In this document: positions 18,277-28,130 of the stretch, piece by piece | Numbering within the stretch: the stretch's first letter is position 1 | Layout: every line of letters starts with the position of its first letter | Assembly: GCF_013391105.1 (NCBI RefSeq) | Contig: NZ_CP058335.1 | Coordinates: forward strand, 3,410,001 to 3,474,000 | DNA length: 64,000 bases | Direction: 5' to 3' | Origin: Natronomonas salina | GTDB taxonomy: Archaea; Halobacteriota; Halobacteria; Halobacteriales; Haloarculaceae | The notes under the pieces: generated by a model | The model's database searches: none | Told to the model about the DNA's origin: nothing | The model's input: the letters and a program-made list of their open reading frames with translations, nothing else | Position numbers and translations under genes: made by a program

Positions 18277-19389
18277 TCAGTTGCCAAACACGTCGCAGTA
18301 GATTTGCTCTACCTTTGACGTAGCTACTTCGTGCGTGAAGTGCCTCTGGACTCGCCGCCGGCCATTTCTACCGAGTTCACGACGACGATCTGGGTTCGAA
18401 AGCAGTTCATTGATTGCTTTCGATAAGGCGGACGAATCGCGAGGAGGGACGGTCAGACCGGTCTCTCCATCCTTGCTGACCCATGGGACGCCTGTGGGAA
18501 GTGAGGTATTGATGACTGGCGTCTCGTGGGCCATCGCTTCGAGCTGAACAATGCCAAATGCCTCGCTCGGTTCAACTGAAGGGAGGACGAAGACGTCGGC
18601 CTGTTCATAGAGCTGGTGTAATCGATCGTCAGTGATTCTGCCTAGGAATCTCACGCGATTGGCTACGCCTTCATTTTTTGCTTGTTTAACCAATGCAGCT
18701 CGACGGGGCCCAGAACCAGCTACAAGGAGCGTCGCGTCGACATTTTTCATTGCATCAATCAGGTGCTCAAGGCCCTTGTAGTAGACGAGTCGCCCAACGA
18801 ATAGTATAACCGCGCCTCTATCCACCAATATTTCATCGGAAGAAAGTGCATCTAAGCGGTCTATCGCGTCCAAGTCCACCGTGGGTGGAACAATCTCGCA
18901 CTTGTCCCGATAGGGCGCAAGGACTTTGGAGTGTTCCAGAAGGGACGGTGAGGTCACAATTATGCGATCGGTGCGCGCAAGGAAGCTATCAAGAAGAGGG
19001 CGATAGAACTTCGCCGCGGAACGTTGTTTTACAATGTCACTGTGATACGTGGCTATGAGTTTGGAAGAACTAGGGTCGGCAATAGTCTGTGAGACGACAC
19101 TGAGCGGATTGGGTAAATGGAGGTGGACAATGTCAGCCCAATCTGTGTGTTGATAGATCCGAAGTGGGAAGGCCGGCGCAATAGGGACTGACATGAGTTC
19201 ACCTAGGCTGCTTGTACGATAGACCGAAATATCATTGACATCGTTAGAATAGCCGATACCGAATTCTCTGGATGTGAGAACACGGACAGTCCATTGACTT
19301 TGAGAGAGTCCCTCCGCTATCGTTTGGACGACGTCTTCAACGCCACCAATTGTCGGATAGTAGTATTTGCTGACTTGGAGTATGTTCAT
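18277..19389 (-). CDS. GT4 family glycosyltransferase
   Basis: 370 residues with the glycogen-synthase-like GT-B fold. The N-terminal donor-side loop is YYPTIGGVEDVVQTIAEGLS. Residues about 200-330 hold VILFVGRLVYYKGLEHLIDAM, LLVAGSGPRRAALV, VRFLGRITDDRLHQLYEQADVFVLPSVEPSEAFGIVQLEAMA, and GLTVPPRDSSALSKAI. The EAFGIVQLEAM motif provides the donor-contacting glutamates of retaining GT4 enzymes. Convergent with the ABC exporter, whose stop is 7 bases away. Sugar specificity unknown. Confidence 0.85.
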   Translation of the reverse strand: MNILQVSKYYYPTIGGVEDVVQTIAEGLSQSQWTVRVLTSREFGIGYSNDVNDISVYRTSSLGELMSVPIAPAFPLRIYQHTDWADIVHLHLPNPLSVVSQTIADPSSSKLIATYHSDIVKQRSAAKFYRPLLDSFLARTDRIIVTSPSLLEHSKVLAPYRDKCEIVPPTVDLDAIDRLDALSSDEILVDRGAVILFVGRLVYYKGLEHLIDAMKNVDATLLVAGSGPRRAALVKQAKNEGVANRVRFLGRITDDRLHQLYEQADVFVLPSVEPSEAFGIVQLEAMAHETPVINTSLPTGVPWVSKDGETGLTVPPRDSSALSKAINELLSNPDRRRELGRNGRRRVQRHFTHEVATSKVEQIYCDVFGN

Positions 19390-19614
19390 AGCGGGAGTAC
19401 TATCAATATCCGGGGTTCTATATTGTACAAGATTCGGTTTACAGTGACTTTTTATTCACCACCACTAATCGATCTGTATATTAGATTGAATTCTCCAGAT
19501 AGGATGGTAACGAACAATCGTTATTTGCTCAGACATTTCTGAGAATGTGATTTACGTTGCCTAGTCTACAGAGAATCCACATCTATATTAACCCTTAAGG
19601 ATGACAGAGTCGGT

Positions 19615-20799
19615 ATGAATCGGGGGGCAGCTGTGGTTGTTACGTTATTATCTCTCTCAGCATTGTCTCAAACTCAATTTGATATATTTCAATCTATAGG
19701 GAGACAGGTAATGATAGTAGGGTATATCCTTACATTCACGTGGCTTCTATATCGGGGTGATTGGGTGCTACGAGGACAATATTGGGCTACCATAGGAGTC
19801 TTTAGTTTAATAGCATTATTTTCGATAGCGTTGGTTATTACTCCTGAGCTGCCTTCATCCTTATTGGTATTTCCGGTATATGTTGGAGTAATACTCATTG
19901 TGAACATCTTCCTTATTCAGCAAATATGTAGCTGGTTTCAATTTTGCCAAATTATCGGGAGGTTAGGTGCGATAATTAGTAGCATAGGCGTTATACTGAT
20001 TCTAAGTGGCGGTATTGACCTGACAATTCTCAAACTCACACCATGGCGACCCCATATAATGAGGTCGGTATTTAATAATCCAAATACACTTGGTATTGTG
20101 ACGATGGTATCTATAATGGCATCATTTAATGAGTATAAAGAAACGAAGGATTGGCAGCCATTGTTGATTGTTTTTATTTCTTCAATAGGCCTGTACTTCA
20201 GTCGTTCTCGAACAGCCCTATTAGCTCTCCTTCTGGCGCTAGGTGTCATTGCAGCAGATCAAGTCATTAGTCGGCGAATGGCCTCAATTGGCGTTTCTCT
20301 TTACTTCGGATTACTAATAGTCATTCTGTTCGTTTTCATGAGTATCTTTCCCCAGCCATCAATTCTATCGTCGGTTCAGTTTAGTGGACGTCTGATAATT
20401 TGGGATTCAACAAGAATAGTTTTGTCCAGAATGTCTATGGTTGATCTCATCCTGGGGAAAGGTTTCGTACATCCCCCAATCCTGCTAGAACCTCATATAA
20501 GAGATTCACGGTTTGTGGGTAAAGGAATTCACAACGCATATTATCACGCAATAATGAGATTTGGCCTAATTGGATTACTAATGAATCTATATTTCTATTA
20601 TTATCCGATACTTAAATCTATGCGCGATCCGCAGAGCAACATTTTCCCTGCCGCAATTGCAGTTGGATTTTTGGGATACATGTTATTCGAAAGTACGCTC
20701 TTTTTCGGAGTCGGGGTTACCTCCTCTATGCAGGCAATTGTCCTCGGATATATGCTGAAACCTAGAGATAGGGAGTGTAAATATAAAAGTCTAACATGA
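19615..20799 (+). CDS. Wzy-like O-antigen polymerase/ligase membrane protein
   Basis: 394 residues with roughly ten to twelve membrane helices. A large external loop between residues about 285 and 320 contains LGKGFVHPPILLEPHIRDSRF and then GIHNAYYHAIMRFGLIGLLM. The HN followed by an aromatic/hydrophobic pattern is typical of the O-antigen ligase/polymerase family, which joins glycan repeat units or transfers them to a final acceptor outside the membrane. AT-rich codons and a divergent position from the neighbouring GT4 gene (225-base AT-rich gap) support foreign origin. Confidence 0.75.
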   Translation: MNRGAAVVVTLLSLSALSQTQFDIFQSIGRQVMIVGYILTFTWLLYRGDWVLRGQYWATIGVFSLIALFSIALVITPELPSSLLVFPVYVGVILIVNIFLIQQICSWFQFCQIIGRLGAIISSIGVILILSGGIDLTILKLTPWRPHIMRSVFNNPNTLGIVTMVSIMASFNEYKETKDWQPLLIVFISSIGLYFSRSRTALLALLLALGVIAADQVISRRMASIGVSLYFGLLIVILFVFMSIFPQPSILSSVQFSGRLIIWDSTRIVLSRMSMVDLILGKGFVHPPILLEPHIRDSRFVGKGIHNAYYHAIMRFGLIGLLMNLYFYYYPILKSMRDPQSNIFPAAIAVGFLGYMLFESTLFFGVGVTSSMQAIVLGYMLKPRDRECKYKSLT

Positions 20800-20978
20800 C
20801 TGGTCAGGAGATTAATGCCAAATACGAGAAAGAGTGGACCGTGTAACGACCATTGAGCGGGTGCAATTGGTTCGATTAAAGGGCTATCACCGCGGCGACC
20901 CATTCAACGGACTTAAATGATATGTCTGGAGTTGCTTATGATGTAATATTTACCTCTTGAAGTTATAGAACTTCACCA

Positions 20979-21971
20979 ATGAGTCCCCCGCGAGTATTCT
21001 ATCCCAGACGTTTGGATTTACCAAATCCGGTACAATCAGTCCATCGGGAGGTCTCGAAACATCTTGATGGCTACGAATTAATAGCGTTTGTCAACAGCAG
21101 TCAAAACAGTCTTCAAGAAACGATTTCCAATGTATATATAATCCCAGCTGACGCGACAATCATTTGGAAAGCCGTACAATTTTTACGGGCTTATACTGGG
21201 AGATATGATATTATCCACACTGGGCCAGCATCCCGGGACAGGTTTGGAAAACTTACTGCGCACCGTGGAGCGGCGTGGGTCCATACGCTTCATGCAGCTC
21301 CAACATCCCCACAACAAATTGCTTTGAACAAAACTCTTTGCAAGAATGCAGATCAGGTGACTGCCGTCAGCCCCTATGTGAAAAGTTGGGCTGAGGACAC
21401 TATCGATGCAACTGTCAATAAGGTTATTCCCAACGGTGTTGATCTTGGAAAATTCACCCCTCAAGCATCTCCAACCCATGAAGACCAGGTTCTGTTTGTT
21501 GGCCGGCTTTGCGATCAAAAACATCCAGAAATGATGATTGCAATCGCTCGTGAATTCTCAGACCTCTCTTTCAATATAGCAGGGACTGGCCCTCTTCAGG
21601 CTGAACTAGAGAAAGACGCGCCGGAGAATGTAGATTTCTTAGGACATGTCCCCTGGGAGGAGCTTAGAGGGTTATATGCCAAAGCGGCCGTGACCGTATG
21701 TCCTGGAGAGAACGAAGGGTTTGGAATGGTCGTTTTAGAGTCGATAGCTTCAGGGACTCCCGTGCTTGCTCTGGATGGGGGTAATCATTCAAACCTAATT
21801 GGCCAAGATGGAGGGATCCTCTGCCAAACCCTGAAAAAAGAGGAATGGATAAACAATCTGAACCGAATCCTTTTTGAAGACCATGATTTGAACCCTCGAA
21901 GAGTAGCAGAAATGTATTCTTGGCAGAAGATTGCTAGTCAATACAAAAGGCTCTACGAGCTGCTATTATAG
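20979..21971 (+). CDS. GT4 family glycosyltransferase
   Basis: 330 residues, GT-B fold. The acceptor domain contains RGAAWVHTLHAAPTSPQQ. The donor domain contains VIPNGVDLGKFTP, VLFVGRLCDQKHPEMMIAIA, FNIAGTGPLQAELE, VDFLGHVPWEELRGLYAKAAVTVCPGENEGFGMVVLESIASGTPVLA, and GGILCQTLKKEEWI. The EGFGMVVLESI motif carries the catalytic-site glutamates. A 179-base AT-rich gap precedes it, with a probable promoter just upstream. Strongly AT-rich compared with the window edges. Confidence 0.83.
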   Translation: MSPPRVFYPRRLDLPNPVQSVHREVSKHLDGYELIAFVNSSQNSLQETISNVYIIPADATIIWKAVQFLRAYTGRYDIIHTGPASRDRFGKLTAHRGAAWVHTLHAAPTSPQQIALNKTLCKNADQVTAVSPYVKSWAEDTIDATVNKVIPNGVDLGKFTPQASPTHEDQVLFVGRLCDQKHPEMMIAIAREFSDLSFNIAGTGPLQAELEKDAPENVDFLGHVPWEELRGLYAKAAVTVCPGENEGFGMVVLESIASGTPVLALDGGNHSNLIGQDGGILCQTLKKEEWINNLNRILFEDHDLNPRRVAEMYSWQKIASQYKRLYELLL

Positions 21972-22360
21972 GCGCCCAATAAATACGAAAATATTAAAGA
22001 AATTTTATAAAAATATTTTTACCACTATAAATAAATTATATAATAATGGGTAATATGGTTGTTAATGCTGGTGTTTCGAGTTAGTTTGTCCATGCCAATC
22101 TCCTTGTCCATCCATTACGAATCGAAGGTTTACGGGATGTCATTCTGAAGGCAATAGCCAATGACACGTCAGTCCTGACTCGTCTGGTCGGCGAATTCTC
22201 AAAGATATTCGAATATCTCCTCCTTGATGCCACGAATCTAATCCGTCAATCTACCAAGGTACTTAGCTCGTTAGCGATGTAAGGGAATGTATTGAAGGGC
22301 TACATATTGGCATTTATCCGGGTGTCAGAGTGAGAGTATTGTAAATGGAGGGACTTGGGG
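21972..22360. other. AT-rich intergenic stretch with a possible 65-codon gene remnant
   Basis: The first 80 bases are extremely A/T-rich. An open frame on the plus strand from 22085 to a TAA at 22282 (starting just after a TAG, with no start codon) reads like coding sequence. It contains HANLLVHPLRIEGLRDVILK and EFSKIFEYLLLDATNLIRQS. I do not recognise the family; it could be the C-terminus of a decayed gene. No intact gene, tRNA or repeat array was seen here. Confidence 0.35.
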
Positions 22361-23512
22361 TTATCCCCGCGACTGAATCAGATCTCGGTAAACGGCTTCA
22401 ACCTGCTCGACACCACGTTCAAACGCGAACCTTTCTGCGACTCGCTCGCGCCCCGCTATACCCATCCGTTGCCGTCGGTCAGGATCTTTCGCGAGATTAG
22501 AGATGGCAGAGGCGAACGCATCGGAATTCTTCGGTGGAACCAGGATTCCGGTCCGATCATCATTGATGGCTTCGCCGATTCCCCCTACATCCGAGGCCAC
22601 TACCGGGATAGATGACGCCATTGCCTCGAGGACGACTCGCGGGAATGCTTCTGACAATGACGGAGTTACGGCAATGTCAGTTTGGGCGTAAATCTCTGGG
22701 ACATCTTCGCGGAATCCAAGAAAGTGCACTTCATCCGAGATGCCAAGATTTCGGACCAACGATTCGAGATACGATTTAAGGGGTCCTGTTCCGACGATGT
22801 AGAGAACGAATTCTAAATCCAATCCTGAAAGAGCATGGAGCAACGTCTCGTGTCCTTTGATTGGAATCAGCGCTCCGACCGAGGTGAGTACGAGACGTTC
22901 GTCCGGATTGGGTAATGGTTCAGTAGGCTCTCCAACGTTCTCAAACCGATCGAGTTCGATACCTGGGTATATCGTCTGAATGTTGGCGGGACGGTTGTCG
23001 TCCCCGAATGCATCCCCTACCTCATCAGATACCGCTATGAGACGGTCGAACGAGCGGACATATAGTCGGCGCATGAGTGCGTCGATGTACGACGAATCCC
23101 ACTCTCCATCGATGTGCATAACACAGGGAACGTCCATCCCGACAGTGGCGGCAACGGTAAGTACACGCGAGAGGTTCTCGTTAGGATGAATGATGTCTGG
23201 ATCGATTTCTCGAATGATTTGTCGAAGTCGAATCGTTGCTTTCGCAAGGGATAAACTCGATAAGATTGCGAGGTGCGGACTCGCCTGAAGTTCTGATCTG
23301 GTGAATCGATTCTGCGACTCAGTGATGTTCTTTACCAGTACGCTGATTCCTCGTTTTCTTGCTTCTTCGGCGAGCACGCCGTTCTCTGATGTAAGAAGAA
23401 TGGGGTTGAAGTCCTTACTCAATCGTTCCATGAGTGAGAGCCGAGAAAGTTGTCCTCCCCCAAGCTCAGTTTTCCCCTGAGCACCTTCGTCATAGAGCAG
23501 TATTGTGTACAT
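22361..23512 (-). CDS. GT4 family glycosyltransferase
   Basis: 383 residues from the ATG at 23512. A longer in-frame start at 23635 would add a basic 41-residue lead that does not look like the family, so I chose the inner start. N-terminal motif MYTILLYDEGAQGKTELGGG, then the donor domain with TIYPGIELDRF, LVLTSVGALIPIKGHETLLHAL, LYIVGTGPLKSYLESL, VHFLGFREDVPEIYAQTDIAVTPSLSEAFPRVVLEAMASSIPVVA, and GIGEAINDDRTGILVP. SEAFPRVVLEAM is the donor-site motif. It stands alone between AT-rich gaps. Confidence 0.82.
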   Translation of the reverse strand: MYTILLYDEGAQGKTELGGGQLSRLSLMERLSKDFNPILLTSENGVLAEEARKRGISVLVKNITESQNRFTRSELQASPHLAILSSLSLAKATIRLRQIIREIDPDIIHPNENLSRVLTVAATVGMDVPCVMHIDGEWDSSYIDALMRRLYVRSFDRLIAVSDEVGDAFGDDNRPANIQTIYPGIELDRFENVGEPTEPLPNPDERLVLTSVGALIPIKGHETLLHALSGLDLEFVLYIVGTGPLKSYLESLVRNLGISDEVHFLGFREDVPEIYAQTDIAVTPSLSEAFPRVVLEAMASSIPVVASDVGGIGEAINDDRTGILVPPKNSDAFASAISNLAKDPDRRQRMGIAGRERVAERFAFERGVEQVEAVYRDLIQSRG

Positions 23513-23953
23513 AGAACGGGTTTCGTGAGATGTATCGCTGTCGTCGCCTTTACCTGTTCTGAAACCTAACCTCATGAGGGATAAGGCCTTTTCCGCGGGG
23601 TTAAAATATGTACGTCTAGTGATGACGAAACTCATTTCAAATGGTCTTGGCGCGGCAGATTCGGAACTTCTGGGCCCGTTGATTAGAAATAGAGTACTTT
23701 CGAAATTGGGACATGTAGTTCAACAATGTTCTTGACTAAACGGATTCCATATTTGGTTCTCTTGGTAGTCCCAACGGTAGCAATACCGCGACTGCCTTTC
23801 CCTCTATAACTATCTGACAGCTGGTCATAACTAGGGTGTCTTTTCTCGGGTAAATAAGCCCATAAAATTCTTCAGTCAGATTAAAAAAACCACCGTGTAT
23901 GAGGATTTGTTACTGGAAGCAAGAGGATGTTATTATGTAGTTGTGGTCTTATT
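23513..23953. other. AT-rich intergenic region between two GT4 genes
   Basis: About 440 bases with no supported gene. The part directly upstream of the minus-strand GT4 start (23513-23640) is open in the GT4 frame but not family-like. The rest contains short A/T runs and stops in all frames. Promoter elements for the 22361-23512 gene should lie at its left end. I see no RNA gene or repeat. Confidence 0.4.
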
Positions 23954-25045
23954 TCAATATTTATCAGCCGTATTAGTTATCATTTTTGTCAACCTTCGCC
24001 GTTGTTCGGGTTTTTCAAATAGCTTTTTATTCTTCCAGGTATTTGTATAGTTTTCATTGGCAATTGCAGATGCGAGCTCGTTTGGAGAGTGTATGATGTT
24101 GCTTGTCACAAAAGGAATGTCACCGGCACTACGAGCTAGAATTGGTGTGCCACAAGCTAATGCTTCAAGAATCACGAGTGGAATACCTTCATATTCTGAG
24201 GGGTGTAGATAGCAATCTGCAGCTTTGTAATACTGATCGATCTCTTCATAAGGAACTCGCCCCAACGCACGTACATGATTATTATCGAATTCACGATTAA
24301 TCACCGATTCATACGGACCCGTTCCAACCAATAAGAACATATACTGGTCCAGTGATGATAATTCGTTTATAGCTTCACAAAGAAATGCCAATCCTTTGTG
24401 GTAACTCATTCGTCCAACATAGAGGAATATTTTCTTATGATGGGGTAAATTAAGCTTATCCCGGTATTCAGAGGTGGAATATTGAGAATTAAACCGGTTG
24501 TCGGATGGCTTTGGTGGTGGAAGAATAACCACATCAGTCTTTGAAACCCCTCTCTTGATAATTTGAGATTCACCGTAAGGTCCAAGGGCGATTATTTTAT
24601 CAAAAAGATGTAGTGGGAAACGAGCACTGACATTATTTAGTCCGAAGATCCCAATGCGTTTGGGATATGATATTCCCCGATATTCATTAAACGTGTCTCC
24701 AGTAAATCGGCCAATTGCTGGGACGCCGCATCTTCTTCCGGCGAGTGCAACGCCTGGTGCATGAGTTGCATATTTCCAGACCTGCATAACCGCGTCTGGT
24801 TTGTGATCTCGGATGTAATCCCGAGTATATTGATACCCTCGTATTATCTTGTGTGGTAGCTGATCCGATCGACGTTCTTGTTTTATATAATTGTATTTGG
24901 ATTCTAAAGATTTTGGAACTGAGGCGCCTCCATATAACTCAACTTCTATTGAGGTGTTTTTTAATATATCCGACCATCCGTTAAGAACAGGGGCTATATT
25001 GCTCACGGGGTCTGAATGTGTCCCAATATACAGTCCCAACTTCAT
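23954..25045 (-). CDS. GT4 family glycosyltransferase
   Basis: 363 residues. The N-terminus is GLYIGTHSDPVSNIAPVLNGW. The donor half carries KKIFLYVGRMSYHKGLAFLCEAI, MFLLVGTGPYESVI, VRALGRVPYEEIDQYYKAADCYLHPSEYEGIPLVILEALACGTPILA. EYEGIPLVILEAL is the GT4 donor motif with one change (Ile for Phe after Gly-preceding Glu). The C-terminus is short and basic (KLFEKPEQRRRLTKM). Codon use is the most AT-rich of the locus, implying import from a low-GC relative. Last recognisable glycan gene before accessory DNA. Confidence 0.82.
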   Translation of the reverse strand: MKLGLYIGTHSDPVSNIAPVLNGWSDILKNTSIEVELYGGASVPKSLESKYNYIKQERRSDQLPHKIIRGYQYTRDYIRDHKPDAVMQVWKYATHAPGVALAGRRCGVPAIGRFTGDTFNEYRGISYPKRIGIFGLNNVSARFPLHLFDKIIALGPYGESQIIKRGVSKTDVVILPPPKPSDNRFNSQYSTSEYRDKLNLPHHKKIFLYVGRMSYHKGLAFLCEAINELSSLDQYMFLLVGTGPYESVINREFDNNHVRALGRVPYEEIDQYYKAADCYLHPSEYEGIPLVILEALACGTPILARSAGDIPFVTSNIIHSPNELASAIANENYTNTWKNKKLFEKPEQRRRLTKMITNTADKY

Positions 25046-25759
25046 TGGTTCTTGTAAAACGATTTATTCCCTTCTTTTCGTCCAGGGGTCATGAGGACTT
25101 AGCTTGTTCATACATCAAATTAATACTTCCCCTTTCCTTTCTGTCCAACTAAATGGGCAAGATAATCTTCAATAGGGCAGATTAGTCGTTGCCAATCCAT
25201 ACTGGGACACACTGGCCACCCTTGAAGGTCACCACGGGGCAGCCGCGATAGTGGGCTCAATATTGGCACTCAGATCGAGGACAGCTACATCCAGTTGACT
25301 CCACAAGAACTGTTGGTGGAATCGCCGGAAGAAATCATCGAGAATGGTGTGTATAGAATTGAGGACTGGTCCATGTCGATGTCGCGCACCCAGCCAATTG
25401 AAATACAGGGACGATATTCCGGAAGAAAGGCTCCCCCAGGTGATGGACTATCTACCAGAACACCACTGCTGTACTCCAGTAGTGACCAGAACTATCGATG
25501 ATCAGAATCGGCTGTTTCAGGGGAGTATACGACTGTTCTCGATGGGGGGTTCCAACCCATCCGTGAGCTGATGTGACCTGGTACAGCTAGAAAACTCACA
25601 GAGGGCGTTGCTCTGTAGTAGCTAGGACCCGGTGGATAGACGACCGACTTTTCGCTATCTGAATTGGATAGTGCTCACCATGAAATCTCTGATTCTGCTG
25701 GTATTGAACGATACCAGCCGTCAGCGACCGACTTCCGTCACATATCTTGGGTCTAAGGT
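25046..25759. other. Non-coding or decayed stretch left of the accessory module
   Basis: No intact gene. A frame near 25344-25571 holds a coding-like string (LKYRDDIPEERLPQVMDYLP, then RTIDDQNRLFQG) whose family I do not recognise; it probably is a relic. A single CTGTAGT motif lies at 25613-25619, the same heptamer that is clustered at 35.8-36.6 kb on the other side of the conjugation-like module. Composition shifts from AT-rich to GC-rich across this stretch. Confidence 0.35.
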
Positions 25760-26016
25760 CAGGTGAGAAGGTTCGGGACTGGGATAGTCGAGAATGTGTC
25801 GCCTGCGGACTCAGCGAGACCGCTCATAAGGAAGACTTTGATCGGCAACTCGATGTCCACCTTATCTGTGGAGCATGCACGTCGTCGAATCCGGATGTAT
25901 TCAATGCTCCCCGAAATCTAATCACCCTCTATATCAGTTGCTACTTTGATGCAGCACCGTATACACCAGGCCTGCCACCGTTTGTCAAACAGCCAGTGAA
26001 CAGTAACGGGCATTAG
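25760..26016 (+). pseudogene. HNH endonuclease, C-terminal remnant
   Basis: The frame reads EKVRDWDSRECVACGLSETA, then EFDRQLDVHLICGACTSS, then VFNAPRNLITLYISCYFDA. This is the HNH-nuclease pattern of CxxC, a His pair and a late Asn-His/Cys block. The usual DVHHI pair is DVHLI here, so a catalytic His is missing, and LCxxC is LYISC, so a zinc ligand is lost. No N-terminal domain is present upstream. Three bases separate it from the VirB4-like gene's stop (convergent). It is a decayed accessory nuclease. Confidence 0.7.
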
Positions 26017-26018
26017 GT

Positions 26019-28130
26019 TTAGTCGTCTCCCGCTAACGGACCTTTTCCTCCGCGGCGAATCCCCTCGAGTGGCAAATTATCCTCGACACCCTGCTTCGAA
26101 CGCGGTTCATAGTCAATGACAGCCTTTTCAGTCGGTAATGCTCGAACCTCCATGCCGCGCCACTCCCCGTCGATTCCGAGCAACGCCTGTGAATACCCCT
26201 TCTCATCACTCCCTGGGACCGCGTCCTGAACGAATCGCATCTGCGCGTAGTTCAAGCCGAACTCGTCGGCCCACTGTTCGTCCATGCCGTCGAGCTTGTG
26301 GAACTGCTTGATGGCGCACTGATCGAGAATCATCTCCGCCTCGGGTTGTTGGAAGAACTCGTCGACGGTCTGGGTCACGAGGCGTATCGAGAGGTCGTGA
26401 TGGCGATGATGTCGGAAGATCGTCTCCAGATGCTCCAAGGTGGCCGTATCGGAGAGTATGTATCGCGCCTCGTCGACGACGAGAACGACCTCTTTGTCCG
26501 TGGCTTTGGCGCGCTCGTAGACGAGCGTGATGAGCAACTCCATCAGGAGACTCGTGTGACCGCCGATCGAACCGCCTTGCTGCTGGAGATCGAGGTAGAC
26601 GAGATCCTCATTCCGGATATCGAACTCGCTGTGCCGTCCCAGGTTCTCTAACTGCCCGTTCTCGTCGAAGGGCCGCAACTGGTCGAGCAACCACAAGACG
26701 TCAGTCTCGATCTTCTCACTTTCCGCTTCGACGCGGACGACGTACTCTTCAGGTTTCTCGCTCATCTCCTCTAGGATGTCGAGGACGTCTCGAACGGTCG
26801 GGCTCTCCCGGTCGTGCGTCGTCACGTCTTCGGTGATGCCCTTCCGCTGGTACGCCTCGTCAATCGCGAGTTCCAGCGTCGTTCTGCGGTCGCCCAATTC
26901 GATATCACGGTGGGCGAAGAAGTTCTCGAAGAAACTCACAGCCCGGTTCCGACGCTCCTTCAGGGGACTCGCATCATTGCCACGCGCCTGCAGGACGTGC
27001 TCTGGCGTGGGCTTGATCTCCAGTGGGTTCAACCCGAGCGTGCCACCGACCGTGATGCGTTGGCCACCGAGCGCCTCTGCGACACCGGCCCAGTTGTTGA
27101 GCGGCTCGAGGATGACGCCGATGCGGTCGGGGTCCTGTTCGATCGTCCGGATGAAGTTCTGTTTCGAACCGAAGGACTTCCCCGACCCTGGATCGCCCAC
27201 GGTGAACATCGCATAGCCGTCCTCGCGGGCGAACGGGTCGATGACGAGCGGACTGCGCGTGTCCTTGTGAACGCCGAACTCGACGCCACCCTCCTCAAGA
27301 ATCGTGGCGTCCTGTGGCGAGGCCAGCAAGGCACCGACAGCGCCACCCAATGCGACAGCGTTCCTTTCCAACTTGCTCGGCCCGATCGGTGCCGCCGATT
27401 GCACGGCAAGATCCTGCGTACAGATAGCCGTCTTCGGCTCCAGTTGCGCTGGCTCTTCGCGAAGCGCGGCTCGGACCTGCTTCACCGACTGGCGAAGCTC
27501 GTCTCTCGTGTTTCCACGGACGGTGACGACGAGTTCCTGGTCGAAGACTTTCTGCCCGTTCTCGACCGCGGTGTACGTCTGTCTCGCCGCGTTCGCACGC
27601 TCCTGGAGGTACGAACTCCGCACGGTCCGCTCGAGGTCGGCCTCGGCCTGGAGGTCGTCGGCGACCCGCTGGAGTTCGTCCCGGGCTCGCGCCTGGTTCC
27701 TCGGGTCGACACGCGCCGTGATATCAAACTCGACGTCGGTCAGCTCGAACAGGTCGCTGAGATAGCCGTCGTTCGGCGCGTCCGGATACTCGGCGACGTA
27801 CAGCGTCGAGGTCCACTGCTCGCCGACCCGGGCAGTCCGTGTGTCCCACTCGATGGCCGCTGGCGCCATCACGTCCTGCTGGCGTTCGGCCAGTTCGTCG
27901 AGGACGCGATACTCCACCTCGGCCGCCTCCAGCGTCTCCTCGTCGAGCAGGTCGTCCAGCACGGGGTCGTCACGTTTGCGTTCGCGGTACCACGAGAGCA
28001 GGTTCGCCACGGCGATCAGCAGGACGACGCTGCCGAGGCCGTAGACGAACAGGCCCTCCGTCGAGACGAGTGGCGGCAGCGAGTCGAGCAGCTGCTGTGC
28101 CTGGATCTGAAACACAAATGAGCCCGTCAT
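26019..28130 (-). CDS. VirB4-family conjugation/secretion ATPase
   Basis: 703 residues. One membrane helix (about 27-46) precedes a long N-terminal region. The ATPase core has Walker A GDPGSGKSFGSKQ at residues 312-324, Walker B EVVLVVDEARYIL at about 547-559, and the glutamine-rich later motif RLVTQTVDEFF. VirB4/TrbE proteins energise type IV secretion channels at the inner membrane face. Here the helix suggests membrane tethering. Start overlaps the preceding gene's stop by four bases. It is the last gene of a minus-strand operon beginning near 33348. No VirD4-type coupling ATPase or relaxase is in the window. Confidence 0.88.
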   Translation of the reverse strand: MTGSFVFQIQAQQLLDSLPPLVSTEGLFVYGLGSVVLLIAVANLLSWYRERKRDDPVLDDLLDEETLEAAEVEYRVLDELAERQQDVMAPAAIEWDTRTARVGEQWTSTLYVAEYPDAPNDGYLSDLFELTDVEFDITARVDPRNQARARDELQRVADDLQAEADLERTVRSSYLQERANAARQTYTAVENGQKVFDQELVVTVRGNTRDELRQSVKQVRAALREEPAQLEPKTAICTQDLAVQSAAPIGPSKLERNAVALGGAVGALLASPQDATILEEGGVEFGVHKDTRSPLVIDPFAREDGYAMFTVGDPGSGKSFGSKQNFIRTIEQDPDRIGVILEPLNNWAGVAEALGGQRITVGGTLGLNPLEIKPTPEHVLQARGNDASPLKERRNRAVSFFENFFAHRDIELGDRRTTLELAIDEAYQRKGITEDVTTHDRESPTVRDVLDILEEMSEKPEEYVVRVEAESEKIETDVLWLLDQLRPFDENGQLENLGRHSEFDIRNEDLVYLDLQQQGGSIGGHTSLLMELLITLVYERAKATDKEVVLVVDEARYILSDTATLEHLETIFRHHRHHDLSIRLVTQTVDEFFQQPEAEMILDQCAIKQFHKLDGMDEQWADEFGLNYAQMRFVQDAVPGSDEKGYSQALLGIDGEWRGMEVRALPTEKAVIDYEPRSKQGVEDNLPLEGIRRGGKGPLAGDD

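Noticed and set aside
23513-23635. Longer N-terminus for the GT4 at 22361-23512
   Set aside because: The 41 extra residues are basic and not typical of GT4 starts; MYTILLYDEG fits the first beta-strand.
25295-25571. Short plus-strand frames in the gap left of the HNH relic
   Set aside because: Two frames contain coding-like strings but neither has a recognisable domain, a start signal or continuity. They are treated as relics in the gap entry, not as genes.
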